Origin: a virus
Virus record (IMG/VR): IMGVR_UViG_3300021090_000448
Span: 1-22,017 of that record
Strand: one strand, 5' to 3'
Length of the DNA: 22,017 nt
The translations under genes were made by a program, and so were the position numbers. Below are positions 14,655 through 22,017 of the stretch, one piece after another. How positions within the stretch are numbered: position 1 is the first letter of the stretch; each line of letters starts with the position of its first letter. The notes beneath the pieces were generated by a model. The model worked only from the letters and a program-made list of their open reading frames with translations. It was not told the DNA's origin and made no database searches.

Positions 14655-14990
14655 ATGGGCTGGTACATCCTGCAAGTCCTGGTCGCTGTTGCGATGCTGG
14701 TCGCTTTCGTCGAGCTCCGCTGGACGTCCAGCGCCGAGGTCGCGACCGTCGCATCAATTGCCGTCACCTTTGCCGTCACCTTTCTGCTGTCCCGTCTGAT
14801 CGACTTTGGCCGGCGTATCGCCGTGCGTTGCAGCTTTGTTGGCCATCAACACCAGGCGGGCGGCGACGGCTTGAGCCTCCCGGGAACCTTGGGGCATGGT
14901 CGCTATTTGCCGGAACCGGTTCGCCGCCTCAGGGCTCGTCAGCAGGGTCGCGATTTCGTGCGCGCCCTTCCCCAGCCGCCAGCGCTCTAG
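14655..14990 (+). CDS. Small two-TM membrane protein on the plus strand, convergent with the ejection gene
   Basis: A 111-aa frame from ATG 14655. The first 55 residues look real: MGWYILQVLVAVAMLVAFVE forms one TM, and TVASIAVTFAVTFLLSRLID forms a second, ending in basic FGRRI. A good ribosome binding site and promoter lie immediately upstream, and bases 14583-14753 contain no minus-strand gene. From 14754 the frame overlaps the 3' end of the 738-aa ejection gene on the other strand, and its composition becomes shadow-like (Arg/Gln/Pro-rich). The functional part may therefore be the N-terminal half, with the original stop lost. Holin or superinfection-exclusion type roles fit small phage membrane proteins but are not shown. 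Confidence 0.55.
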   Translation: MGWYILQVLVAVAMLVAFVELRWTSSAEVATVASIAVTFAVTFLLSRLIDFGRRIAVRCSFVGHQHQAGGDGLSLPGTLGHGRYLPEPVRRLRARQQGRDFVRALPQPPAL

Positions 14991-16970
14991 TGTGTCCTTG
15001 ACCTTGGTCGGCAGCTTGATGCCGCCGGTCGCGACCGCAGTCCCAGCCTCCTGAACCGGCGTGCCGCGGCGCAAGTCCGCCAGCACTTCGGTATTGAACG
15101 CCGTCTGCGATCCGATCTTCTGGCGCGTGCCTTGCGCCTCGACGAATTGCAGGAAGCGATCGAGGCCGGTCCAGACATGGTCGCCATTGGGCAGCGTACG
15201 CACGGCCGCCTCGAGATTCGCCGCCTGTTGCGGGTTGCCGCGGATGACGGCCGCGAACTTCGCCCCGCCGAACTGGTTGGGGCCGCTCACAAGGTTCTGC
15301 GTCGCCTCGTTGAACACGCTCTCGACGTAAGCGCGCACCAATTCGCGAGCGGCGGCCGGCCTGCGCCGAGCCAGCGCGGTCACCGCCGTGGTGATTTCAT
15401 CGGCGCTGTTCGGCAGCGGGTTTGCCGGGAACAGCGCTTCGATCGCGGCCTTCGTGGTCGTGTCCTTCGACGCTATCTTGCCGAGCGGACCGTCGAGCAG
15501 CGGCTGCAGGAATCGCTCCCGGCCAAGCCTCTCGATGTCGAGCGCGGTCTCGTAGTCGCGCGAAGCACGCACGCCGGCATCGCGCACCACCGTGGCGTCT
15601 GAGCCAAGGCCCGACGACACCTGCATGTTGCGCTGCGCGTTGACCGGTGCCGACGCGTTCTCGGCCATCTGGTTGAGTTGCTTCTTCACCTCATTCAGAA
15701 AGCCGACGCTGTCCTCCGGCAGGCCCTGGACGTAGCGCGCGAGCTGCGGGTTGTCCTGCACCGTAGCGCGCGCCTCATCGTAGCCGGGCAGCGCCCGGAC
15801 CCGCTGCATCTCCTGTTGTGAGAGCCGGACCAGCGCGGCGCGATCGTAGTGTGGCTCCGCGACGGTATTGATCGCCTGGCGGACGCCGGTGACCTCCTCC
15901 TCCGCCGCTCGGCCGACAGCGGGCCCGATCGAGGACGGAGCATTGGTCGCTGGCGCCACCTCATCGAACGCGCTACGGCCGGCCGCCTCGACCTGGCCGG
16001 CGCGCTGCGCAAAGAATGGCTTGAGCTCGCCCGCACCCTCGACCACGCGCTGGAGGTCGGAAAGCTTGGTCGCGCCGTTAGAGACGTAGTCGATCGCTTC
16101 CGCACGCGTGATCGGCACGCGCGCTATGCGGGCCTCCTGAAACAGGTTCTCGGCCGTGTCCAGCATCGCATTGTCGACATGCTCGGGCATCGCGGACCGA
16201 ACAGCCGACGTCGCGCTCTTCGGCCGCGCGACCATCGCGGCGCCGCCGCCGGTCAGCACCGCAGCTGCGGGCCGGACATACGGCTCGGCCGCGGGCGCGA
16301 CTTTCTGCGCCGCCTGGCCGGCCGCTTCGGAAGCGACACCGGGCAGGAGCGCAAACTTCAAGAACCGACCGAGCGCGCCGCCACCGCCGGGCAACATGGC
16401 GCCCGCCGTGAATTCGCCGACGGTCTCGCCGTAGTGGCCGAGCGTCGACTTCGGCTTGTAGAACTCGCCGGTGTGCTCCTCGATCTTGCCCTGGATCTCG
16501 GCCGAGGTCGGCGGCGCTCTGCCGACCACCTTGGACGCGGCGAACAAGGGCGCGAGATGAGGAACGTTCCGCAGGCTCTCGACGATGACCTGCTTGATCC
16601 GCGCCTGCGTATCGCCGTTGCCTTTGTCCCCGGCGATCAGCGAAGACAAATTGCGATCTTGCTTGATGTGCGGGGCAAGAGTGGCCGCGAGCTTGTCGAT
16701 GCCGGCGTCCGCGACTTGGGCGATGTCGCCGGCCATGCCGGCGATGCCGATCGCGCCTTTCACGCCGCCGATCCCAACCGACTTGGCGGTGTCGATCGTG
16801 ATGTCACCGGCGCTCATGTCCTGGCCAGTCGCGGCCGGCGCTGCTGGAGCGGCAACCGGAAGCGCGCCCCATGCCGCCGGCCCGTCTGCCGCAGCCGGGC
16901 GCCCTGCGGGCGCGGGCGCCGTGACGCGCTCGGCGCCCCAGTCAGCGGGGTTTACTCCGGCTTGCGCCAT
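14754..16970 (-). CDS. Large Ala-rich internal virion / DNA-ejection protein (738 aa)
   Basis: The ATG overlaps the previous gene's end by 19 bases. Residues 1-50 are Ala/Pro-rich. Residues about 60-130 include a Gly/Ala helical hydrophobic stretch (IGGVKGAIGIAGMAGDIAQV). Another stretch at about 180-245 (GEFTAGAMLPGGGGALGRFL) could be membrane-active. The rest is long amphipathic helix with no enzymatic motif I can identify, ending in charged GQQKGDGKGDGN. Its position as the third of three genes after gp10 corresponds to P22 gp16, an ejection protein delivered into the host envelope with the DNA. The assignment rests on context, length and composition, not on direct similarity that I can read. 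Confidence 0.72.
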   Translation of the reverse strand: MAQAGVNPADWGAERVTAPAPAGRPAAADGPAAWGALPVAAPAAPAATGQDMSAGDITIDTAKSVGIGGVKGAIGIAGMAGDIAQVADAGIDKLAATLAPHIKQDRNLSSLIAGDKGNGDTQARIKQVIVESLRNVPHLAPLFAASKVVGRAPPTSAEIQGKIEEHTGEFYKPKSTLGHYGETVGEFTAGAMLPGGGGALGRFLKFALLPGVASEAAGQAAQKVAPAAEPYVRPAAAVLTGGGAAMVARPKSATSAVRSAMPEHVDNAMLDTAENLFQEARIARVPITRAEAIDYVSNGATKLSDLQRVVEGAGELKPFFAQRAGQVEAAGRSAFDEVAPATNAPSSIGPAVGRAAEEEVTGVRQAINTVAEPHYDRAALVRLSQQEMQRVRALPGYDEARATVQDNPQLARYVQGLPEDSVGFLNEVKKQLNQMAENASAPVNAQRNMQVSSGLGSDATVVRDAGVRASRDYETALDIERLGRERFLQPLLDGPLGKIASKDTTTKAAIEALFPANPLPNSADEITTAVTALARRRPAAARELVRAYVESVFNEATQNLVSGPNQFGGAKFAAVIRGNPQQAANLEAAVRTLPNGDHVWTGLDRFLQFVEAQGTRQKIGSQTAFNTEVLADLRRGTPVQEAGTAVATGGIKLPTKVKDTLERWRLGKGAHEIATLLTSPEAANRFRQIATMPQGSREAQAVAARLVLMANKAATHGDTPAKVDQTGQQKGDGKGDGN

Positions 16971-18802
16971 GGCTGTCCATCAGCGCCGATGAAGCGCTTG
17001 CCCGGTTCGAGTTTGTCGTAATCCGCCTTGTTGTTGACGCGCGGCAGGCCGGCGTTCGCGGGATCTTGCTGTACGCGGAACGTGTTGAAGGCGGCCATCG
17101 GATTTTCCAGCGCTCGCATCTCTCTGATCGCTTGCGCAGGCGTGATGTCTTTGTTGAGCACGCGAGCGGCGATGTCGGCGCGACCTTCGTGGCTGCGGGC
17201 GAGCGCCTCGATGGTGTTGAGGATGATCTCGTTACCGCCTGGCGTGTTCATGAGCGACGGCAACGACGCCTTGAACATCTTGGCGTCGAAGTCCGAGGTC
17301 GCGCCCGTGCCGGGGACGCGTTGGGCCGGCGTCAACTTGTTGATCAGCGCGTCCATTGCTTCGATGTCGCTGATCCCTTCCGTCTTCACGCCGACCTGGC
17401 CGAGATATTTCTTGATGACCGCGGCCGCGCCGGTATCGATCTTGCCACCGAGCCGGCGCAATTCCCCAACCAGGCCGATGTTCTCGCTGGCCTGGATGCC
17501 GTCCTCGAGCACCTTGGCCCAAAGGTCTGCCTGCTTACCTCCGGCGTGTTTCGCGAACTCGGTTTCCTGTTTCTGGTCGATGCTGACCTGGGTGGCGCCG
17601 GCCTTCTTGCGATCCGAGTCCCACTCGCTGAAGGTCCGCGTCTCGCCCTGCGTCCGGGAGTAGAGGTACATCTTCACCGGGTTGGGCAACCGGAACATAT
17701 CGAACGAGAGCGGCTGGCGACCGGCGGCCTGCTCTTGCTGCACATACGCCTGATAGTTCTTCATGTCGGGCGTCGGCTCCGACACTTTTTGCATCGCGTC
17801 CGCGACCGTCGAGGCGGTCTTCTCGGCCGCCTCCTTGGTGTTGGGCGGAATGCCGGGACTGGCCGCGACGCCGCGCAGATAGCGCATGTAGGCGCCCGGC
17901 GCGTCGGGCCCGAACTTGTCGACCCACGGCTTCGGCACGATGCCGCCAAGGCTCGGATCGCCGATGCTCGCCGGGCCCCGTCCTGGTCCTTGCGGACCTG
18001 GCGCGGCGGCAGGAATTGCGCCGGCCGGCGCGGCCGTGGGCGCCGCTGGCGCGCCCGGCGCACCGGGCGTTGCAGCCGGAGCCGCGTTCGTTGCGGGCGC
18101 CGGGGCGGTGGTGGCGGGTTGACCGCCGCCCTGCCCTCGCTCCGCGAGAACCTGGCGCTCGAGCTGCGCGGCCTGCGTCAGGCTCAAGGGCTGGTTCGGG
18201 TCGACACCGAGCTTCGCGGCGGCCGCATTGATCGCCGGCCCCGCCAATTCCTCCGGCATGTACTTGGTGACGACGCTCGCCACCGTGTTGAGGCCGTTGT
18301 CGCCGCCACGGTAGCCGTTGGTGGGCGTCTTCGCGCTCGCCGGTGTCGCGCCAGGCGTCGAGGCCCCGACCGGGAAGGCGGGCCGCGGCGCCGGTTGTGC
18401 CGCGCCTGCCGGCGCCGGCAGGCTTGCGGGCGTTGCGCTGGTCGCCGAACCAGGCGAGCCCGGCAAGGATCCGGTGCCGATCACGCCAGCGGCCTCCCGG
18501 CCGGCCGCCATCCCGGAGCGCTGGATGTCGAGATTGGACAGATTGGTGCCAGTGCCGAAGTCGCCGAGACGATAGAGCCGATCGGCCATCGCAGCATAGT
18601 CAGGCTGGCCGGCCGCGTTCTTCGGCACGCCCTCCTTGAAGGCGTTCTGCTTCTCCAGCTCGCGCTGTTGCTGCTGGTCGCCGAACGCGCTGGTGCGGCC
18701 TTCGAAGTACCGATCGCCCAGCCGCGACAACGGCGTGAAGTCAAGCAGAGGCGCCGCGTAATTAGCACCGCCTGGTCCGTTGACGATGAACGGGTACGCC
18801 AC
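16952..18802 (-). CDS. Internal virion / ejection protein with Ala-Pro linker (616 aa)
   Basis: GTG start at 18802 overlapping the preceding TAG by one base. Residues 1-80 include SRLGDRYFEGRTSAFGDQQQ, a common opening of podoviral ejection-type proteins. Residues about 105-265 are low-complexity Ala/Pro/Gly linker. The C-terminal half contains GTGATSDFDAKMFKASLPSL followed by MNTPGGNEIILNTIEA and ends FIGADGQPWRKPE. I recognise both from large structural proteins of alphaproteobacterial podoviruses. Order and size correspond to P22 gp20. No lysozyme or transglycosylase motif is visible. Confidence 0.72.
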   Translation of the reverse strand: MAYPFIVNGPGGANYAAPLLDFTPLSRLGDRYFEGRTSAFGDQQQQRELEKQNAFKEGVPKNAAGQPDYAAMADRLYRLGDFGTGTNLSNLDIQRSGMAAGREAAGVIGTGSLPGSPGSATSATPASLPAPAGAAQPAPRPAFPVGASTPGATPASAKTPTNGYRGGDNGLNTVASVVTKYMPEELAGPAINAAAAKLGVDPNQPLSLTQAAQLERQVLAERGQGGGQPATTAPAPATNAAPAATPGAPGAPAAPTAAPAGAIPAAAPGPQGPGRGPASIGDPSLGGIVPKPWVDKFGPDAPGAYMRYLRGVAASPGIPPNTKEAAEKTASTVADAMQKVSEPTPDMKNYQAYVQQEQAAGRQPLSFDMFRLPNPVKMYLYSRTQGETRTFSEWDSDRKKAGATQVSIDQKQETEFAKHAGGKQADLWAKVLEDGIQASENIGLVGELRRLGGKIDTGAAAVIKKYLGQVGVKTEGISDIEAMDALINKLTPAQRVPGTGATSDFDAKMFKASLPSLMNTPGGNEIILNTIEALARSHEGRADIAARVLNKDITPAQAIREMRALENPMAAFNTFRVQQDPANAGLPRVNNKADYDKLEPGKRFIGADGQPWRKPE

Positions 18803-19749
18803 TAGACGAACTCCGCGAGCTTCGATGCAAACTCTGTCGCGCGCCGATAGTCGACGGCCTTGAAGCCGGCGATGTCGGCGACGGCGTCGGGCTCGACGTC
18901 CTCCACCTGCTGGGCAATGAGGCCGATGTGCGTGGTGTTCGGATCATCGACGTATTTGTAGCGATAGATCTCTTGCCCGTCGTAGAGCTTGCCGACCGGT
19001 TCGATATCCGTCTTCAGGTCTTCATCCGAGAAGATGAAGGAGCCGAGCGTGGTCGCGATGTCGCCAAGGCCGGACATGGCCGACGATCCGGCCTTGCTGC
19101 CGAGCGTGTTGCTGCCAAGCCCCGCGATGCTCTGACCGAAGTTGAGCAGGTTGGCGCTGGCATTGTTGCCGGCGAGCGCCGCGTTCGCCGCGGCGGCGCC
19201 CTTCTGCACTTCGGTCGAATATCCGAGCTCCGATTGCTTCCCGAAGATCCCGCTCTGCAGGTTGGCCAGGTTCGAATACATGCCTCCGATGCCGCCCGCG
19301 GCCGCGTTCGATTGCTGCAGGAAGGGCATGAGATTCTGGCCGTATTGATCCCACCGCTGGTTGGCCATGCCCTGGCCGTAGTTCAGCAGGTCGATGTTGG
19401 TCCCGCCCGACGCGAGCTGTCCCGTACGCGATTGGTTGCGCAGGATGTTTTCGTTGCCCTGGTTGAGCGCAAATTGGTAGCCGGGCCCGGCCTGGAAATT
19501 CTGAAGAGCGCGCGTGTTGCCTTCGGTGCCGTTCGCTCCGGCGAAGTCGGCATAGGCCTGCTGGCCCTGGTTGGCGGTGGTGTAATTCGTCAAGAACGGC
19601 TGCAGGCCCGCCGTCAGGCTATTGGTGCCGTACTCCAGCCCCTTGTTGAGATAGGCCGAGCCGATGTCCTTGCCTTTGTCGAGCGCGGCCGTCTGCAGCA
19701 CTGCGGCCTTGTCGGCGTTCTTGGTCGTGAATGCGTCGAAGATGCCCAT
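18802..19749 (-). CDS. Ejection-type protein with C-terminal S74 autochaperone domain (315 aa)
   Basis: The ATG lies one base after the preceding stop. Residues 1-235 are Gly/Ala/Asn/Gln-rich with repeats of the YQFALNQGNENILRNQSRTG and LASGGTNIDLLNYGQGMANQ type, typical of proteins annotated as DNA-transfer or ejection proteins in podoviruses (P22 gp7 position). Residues about 240-315 form a short intramolecular chaperone: FSDEDLKTDIEPVG, YRYKYVDDP, THIGLIAQQVEDVEPDAV. Ser241 of SDEDLK is the expected self-cleavage residue of peptidase S74 domains, with Lys246 following. S74 domains usually trim trimeric fibres, so cleavage here would suggest trimeric assembly of an ejected or tail-tip protein. 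Confidence 0.82.
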   Translation of the reverse strand: MGIFDAFTTKNADKAAVLQTAALDKGKDIGSAYLNKGLEYGTNSLTAGLQPFLTNYTTANQGQQAYADFAGANGTEGNTRALQNFQAGPGYQFALNQGNENILRNQSRTGQLASGGTNIDLLNYGQGMANQRWDQYGQNLMPFLQQSNAAAGGIGGMYSNLANLQSGIFGKQSELGYSTEVQKGAAAANAALAGNNASANLLNFGQSIAGLGSNTLGSKAGSSAMSGLGDIATTLGSFIFSDEDLKTDIEPVGKLYDGQEIYRYKYVDDPNTTHIGLIAQQVEDVEPDAVADIAGFKAVDYRRATEFASKLAEFV

Positions 19750-19750
19750 G

Positions 19751-19987
19751 TCACGTCAACCTGATCTGCACGGCGTTGCCGTTTCGGTACAAGCCATTGA
19801 TCGCGACGCCCGCCGCGGCCGCGGCGATATCGTTGGCCGCGTTGGTCAACGGACCGATTTGGTTTGCGTTGAGCAGCCGCACCACGGCGTCGAGCGACAG
19901 CAGGTAGCGGGCAAAGTCGAGCTGCGCTGGCGTGTTGCCGACGATCGGCTGTACCTGCGAATAGCTCCGAAGCACTTTGTCCGTCAT
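19751..19987 (-). CDS. Small conserved protein between tail hub and ejection genes (78 aa)
   Basis: The ATG overlaps the gp10-like stop as ATGA. The sequence is largely helical: SYSQVQPIVGNTPAQLDFAR, YLLSLDAVVRLLNANQIGPL, NAANDIAAAAAGVAINGLYR. There is no signal peptide or TM helix. It occupies the place where P22 has the tail-needle/scaffold genes, but it is far too short for a needle. It may be a chaperone or minor virion protein for the ejection complex. The function is unknown; that it is a gene is supported by its tight fit between neighbours. Confidence 0.72.
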   Translation of the reverse strand: MTDKVLRSYSQVQPIVGNTPAQLDFARYLLSLDAVVRLLNANQIGPLTNAANDIAAAAAGVAINGLYRNGNAVQIRLT

Positions 19988-21441
19988 GGCGCTCTCGCGT
20001 TGATGCTTTGCGTACCGCCCATCAGCGCGGCATAGACGTCATCGGAGACGTCGAGGCGCCAGCGGTGGCCGATCGGCTCCGCCTGGCCGGCATTGGTGAC
20101 GAACACGCGGCGGCGGCCTTGCGCTTGCTCGCCAAGCTCGCGCAACAGCGCGTTGCCCCAATGGACGCCGCCGTCGCGAGACCACGATACGGCCACGCGC
20201 GGATTTCGTTGCGAGGCCGTGCCCGACGCCTTGCCGACGCCGGCTACGAAATTGAAGTCGGCGCGCGCGACGCGCTGCCGCACCGGGAAGCCCTGGACGA
20301 GCCCGCTTTCCAACCGCATGCGCAGCGGGCTTCCGAGCTCATTGAACACGGTGTCGTCGATCGCGGCGAGGTTGCCGGTCTGCAGATCGCCGGCAATCCA
20401 CTTGCCGAAGGCATTGAGGCCGCCGGTTGCGCGCCAGCGAGTGAACAGGCCCGCGCTGAAGCTGTCGCGCTCGTTCCACTTCTCGGTCGAGAGGTTGAAT
20501 TCCCACGACCAGGTCGGCGCCGAGAGTGCCCAGAACAAATGCCCGGCGTGAACGTAGCAAGAGGCCTCGATGCCGTCCGGATTGGTCTTGCCGGTCGCTG
20601 CGATGAGTCGATCAAGATCGGGTGGCGAGACCTTTTCGGGCTCGAGCCCGTTGAGCCGATAGACCGCGAAGTCGTCGCCGACCCAGTGCGGCCGCGCGAA
20701 GCCGTCTTCCCACCCCGCAATCGCGTTGCGGCCCAGCAGCCCGCGATCGATCACCTTGAGCCGGCTGTAGGGGAACTTCGGCGCCGTCTCGGCGGTGTTG
20801 TGATAGACCTCGATCGACTTCTGCTTCAAGAACAGCGCAACGCCCAGATAGGGCACGCCGCGCAACAGCGTGTCGTTGCCGCGGCTGCGGATCGTGGTGA
20901 AGGTCTGAGTGTTGACGGTGACCGAATTCGGCCCCGCCGCGAAGGCCCGGCCGTCCGCGATCGTCCAGAAGAAATAGTCGTCCTGGCCGAAGACGGAATT
21001 CGGCACCGGCAGGTTGCCGCCGCCGTTGAACGTCGTGACGCTTCCGGTCGTGACGGCGAAAGCGCCATTGTCCGGGTCCACGCACTGGATCTCCGGTGTC
21101 GGCGTCGTGTTGTTGCGCGCGAACGTGACACGCTTGGTGCCCGGCAGGTTGCCGACCACCGTGACGACACCCGCGTTGTCGACGGTGACGAGCTTTCCCG
21201 AGAAGGCCGCAAAGACGAGATTGTTGACCAGGATGCCACCGCGAAAGCCGGTCTGTCCGGACGTCGCGAACAGCGCGAGGCCTGGCGAGCGCCGCCACAC
21301 CACGGATTTGCCTTCACTGTCCTTCGGCGCTGCGTCGCCAAGCGGCTCGGTGTAGCAATTGATCAGCCGACCGCCCGATTCCTGGGCGCTCGCCCCCGGC
21401 GCGCTCGACAACGCAAACGGGATCGGAACCGTGGGACGCAT
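19984..21441 (-). CDS. P22 gp10-like tail hub / packaged-DNA stabilisation protein
   Basis: 485 aa, close to the 472 aa of P22 gp10. It opens RPTVPIPFALSSAPGASAQE then SGGRLINCYTEPLG, the conserved start of the Phage_stabilise family (PF11134), in which structural genes are 'harvested' into an N-terminal beta region. Further landmarks are FLKQKSIEVYHNT, LIDRG-type VIDRGLLGRNAIAGWEDGFA, GLEPEKVSPPDLDRLI, and WSWEFNLSTEKWNERDSFSA near residue 320. gp10 forms the hexameric hub that plugs the portal with gp4 and gp26 after DNA packaging. Its ATG overlaps the preceding stop as TGATG, so it is coupled to the gp4-position gene. Confidence 0.9.
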   Translation of the reverse strand: MRPTVPIPFALSSAPGASAQESGGRLINCYTEPLGDAAPKDSEGKSVVWRRSPGLALFATSGQTGFRGGILVNNLVFAAFSGKLVTVDNAGVVTVVGNLPGTKRVTFARNNTTPTPEIQCVDPDNGAFAVTTGSVTTFNGGGNLPVPNSVFGQDDYFFWTIADGRAFAAGPNSVTVNTQTFTTIRSRGNDTLLRGVPYLGVALFLKQKSIEVYHNTAETAPKFPYSRLKVIDRGLLGRNAIAGWEDGFARPHWVGDDFAVYRLNGLEPEKVSPPDLDRLIAATGKTNPDGIEASCYVHAGHLFWALSAPTWSWEFNLSTEKWNERDSFSAGLFTRWRATGGLNAFGKWIAGDLQTGNLAAIDDTVFNELGSPLRMRLESGLVQGFPVRQRVARADFNFVAGVGKASGTASQRNPRVAVSWSRDGGVHWGNALLRELGEQAQGRRRVFVTNAGQAEPIGHRWRLDVSDDVYAALMGGTQSINARAP

Positions 21442-21800
21442 CAGAAATACTCAACCACAAGCCGCTCGTAAGTCGGCCGGCCGCTGTTCATGACCTTTAG
21501 CTTGCCGATCCCGTCATCACTCTGGATGCGCAGCTTGTCTTCTTCTTCACCGGCGACGCCGAACGCGCCACGGCACTCGAAGGCCACCATCGCGGCCAAG
21601 GAATTGAACCATTCCTCCGGGATTGCCTCGATGTCGGCGATATAGACGATTTCGCGCCGGGCAACCTCGGCCATCAAACCGAGGAGCTTGCTGTTGACGC
21701 GGTTGCTGTCCTCGATCTCGACCGTTTGGCCAGCCGCCGCCACGCCGAGCCTCTCCAAGACGTCGAGGACGAGCTCGGCGCGCGTGCGGGTGGTGGCCAT
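21441..21800 (-). CDS. Head-completion / tail accessory protein at gp4 position (119 aa)
   Basis: It begins MATTRTRAELVLDVLERLGV, a start I recognise from small alphaproteobacterial phage proteins encoded just before gp10. The body is helical (NSKLLGLMAEVARREIVYIA, PEEWFNSLAAMVAFECRGAF) and the C-terminus is RPTYERLVVEYF. P22 gp4, which binds the portal and starts tail assembly, is larger (166 aa), so this is positional and partial family evidence. It is coupled to gp10 by TGATG. A 27-base gap separates it from the upstream gene. Confidence 0.72.
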   Translation of the reverse strand: MATTRTRAELVLDVLERLGVAAAGQTVEIEDSNRVNSKLLGLMAEVARREIVYIADIEAIPEEWFNSLAAMVAFECRGAFGVAGEEEDKLRIQSDDGIGKLKVMNSGRPTYERLVVEYF

Positions 21801-21827
21801 GGGTCAATCCAGTTGAGCGGCTTCGGG

Positions 21828-22017
21828 TTACCCCTGGTCCGCGCCTTCCTTCTCGGCCTTGCGCAGCGCCTCAATCTTCGGATTGAAGAACGGTGCGATG
21901 TAGTCGAGGTCATCGGAGCCCACGCCGATCACCTGACGCATCGCTTCGTCGCCGTTCCACCATTCCTGCATGTCTTCGCTGTCGTCGGCAGCGTTGATGT
22001 ACGCGAGCGCGTAGGCA
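21828..22017 (-). CDS. C-terminal end of an unidentified phage gene, cut by right window edge
   Basis: An open frame enters from the right edge and ends with TAA at 21828. It gives 63 residues: acidic helices (YINAADDSEDMQEWWNGDEA), then RQVIGVGSDDLDYIAPFFNP and a charged tail KIEALRKAEKEGADQG. The codon choice and acidic composition match the neighbouring genes. In P22-type order the coat or a small head protein would lie here, but 63 residues are not enough for identification. Confidence 0.65.
   Translation of the reverse strand, partial: AYALAYINAADDSEDMQEWWNGDEAMRQVIGVGSDDLDYIAPFFNPKIEALRKAEKEGADQG

Noticed and set aside
15849-17021. 390-codon plus-strand ORF
   Set aside because: Antisense shadow of the 738-aa protein; composition is Arg/Gly/Asp-rich with no hydrophobic or domain structure.
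17066-18805. 579-codon plus-strand ORF
   Set aside because: It lies opposite the 616-aa ejection gene, is Arg/His/Leu-rich with no domain pattern, and is the usual antisense shadow in high-GC DNA.
20008-21471. 487-codon plus-strand ORF
   Set aside because: It mirrors the gp10-like gene, whose conserved motifs are unambiguous; the plus-strand translation is Arg/Ala/Glu-rich shadow.
1-22017. CRISPR arrays, tRNA genes, insertion sequences, integrase or attachment sites
   Set aside because: I saw no regularly spaced repeats, cloverleaf sequences, transposase ORFs or integrase motifs anywhere in the window.

Overview
The window is GC-rich, almost entirely coding, and nearly every gene reads leftward on the minus strand. 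It is the distal late region of a P22-like podovirus or prophage. The host is probably an alphaproteobacterium, most likely of the rhizobial type (Bradyrhizobium/Rhodopseudomonas-like). I infer this from base composition, the small-protein families present and the alphaproteobacterial look of the one good promoter; no integrase, attachment site, tRNA or host gene is present to confirm it.

Following transcription from right to left: 22017-18802 holds the head-to-tail connector genes. These are the end of an unidentified gene, a small gp4-position protein, a P22 gp10-like tail hub / packaged-DNA stabilisation protein, a 78-aa protein, and a probable DNA-ejection protein ending in a short peptidase S74 autochaperone. 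18802-14754 encodes two large Ala/Pro-rich internal virion (ejection) proteins. A hairpin with a U-rich tract at 14559-14582 closes this block. Beside it, on the plus strand, sit a good promoter, a ribosome binding site and a small two-helix membrane ORF converging on the ejection genes. 14542-11576 encodes three tail-fibre or appendage proteins, one with a collar-type C-terminus. 11566-8777 is the lysis region: a small Cys-rich secreted protein, a COG5526-type endolysin with a long hydrophobic tail, a Lys/Pro-rich lipoprotein (spanin-like), an SH3b protein with a membrane anchor, a holin-like protein and a coiled-coil membrane protein.

The most unusual part is 8762 to the left edge. Every gene there, eight in all, starts with a Sec- or Tat-type export signal, which is not normal for virion proteins. 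The block contains a ladder of small secreted proteins, including two paralogous microproteins that share a C-terminal CNSQYLGA motif, and a Tat-exported Gly-linker beta protein. It ends in two probable secreted hydrolases: a very large GH9-like (cellulase-fold) protein with a Tat signal, split by an apparent one-base frameshift near 4313-4322, and a serralysin-like M10 zinc metalloprotease with a Sec signal that runs off the left edge. The GH9-like and protease genes overlap by four bases and look translationally coupled.

Most adjacent genes are separated by fewer than 25 bases or overlap as ATGA/TGATG, so the block probably behaves as one or a few polycistronic units. The functional reading of the exported block as an envelope- or exopolysaccharide-degrading secretome is inference.
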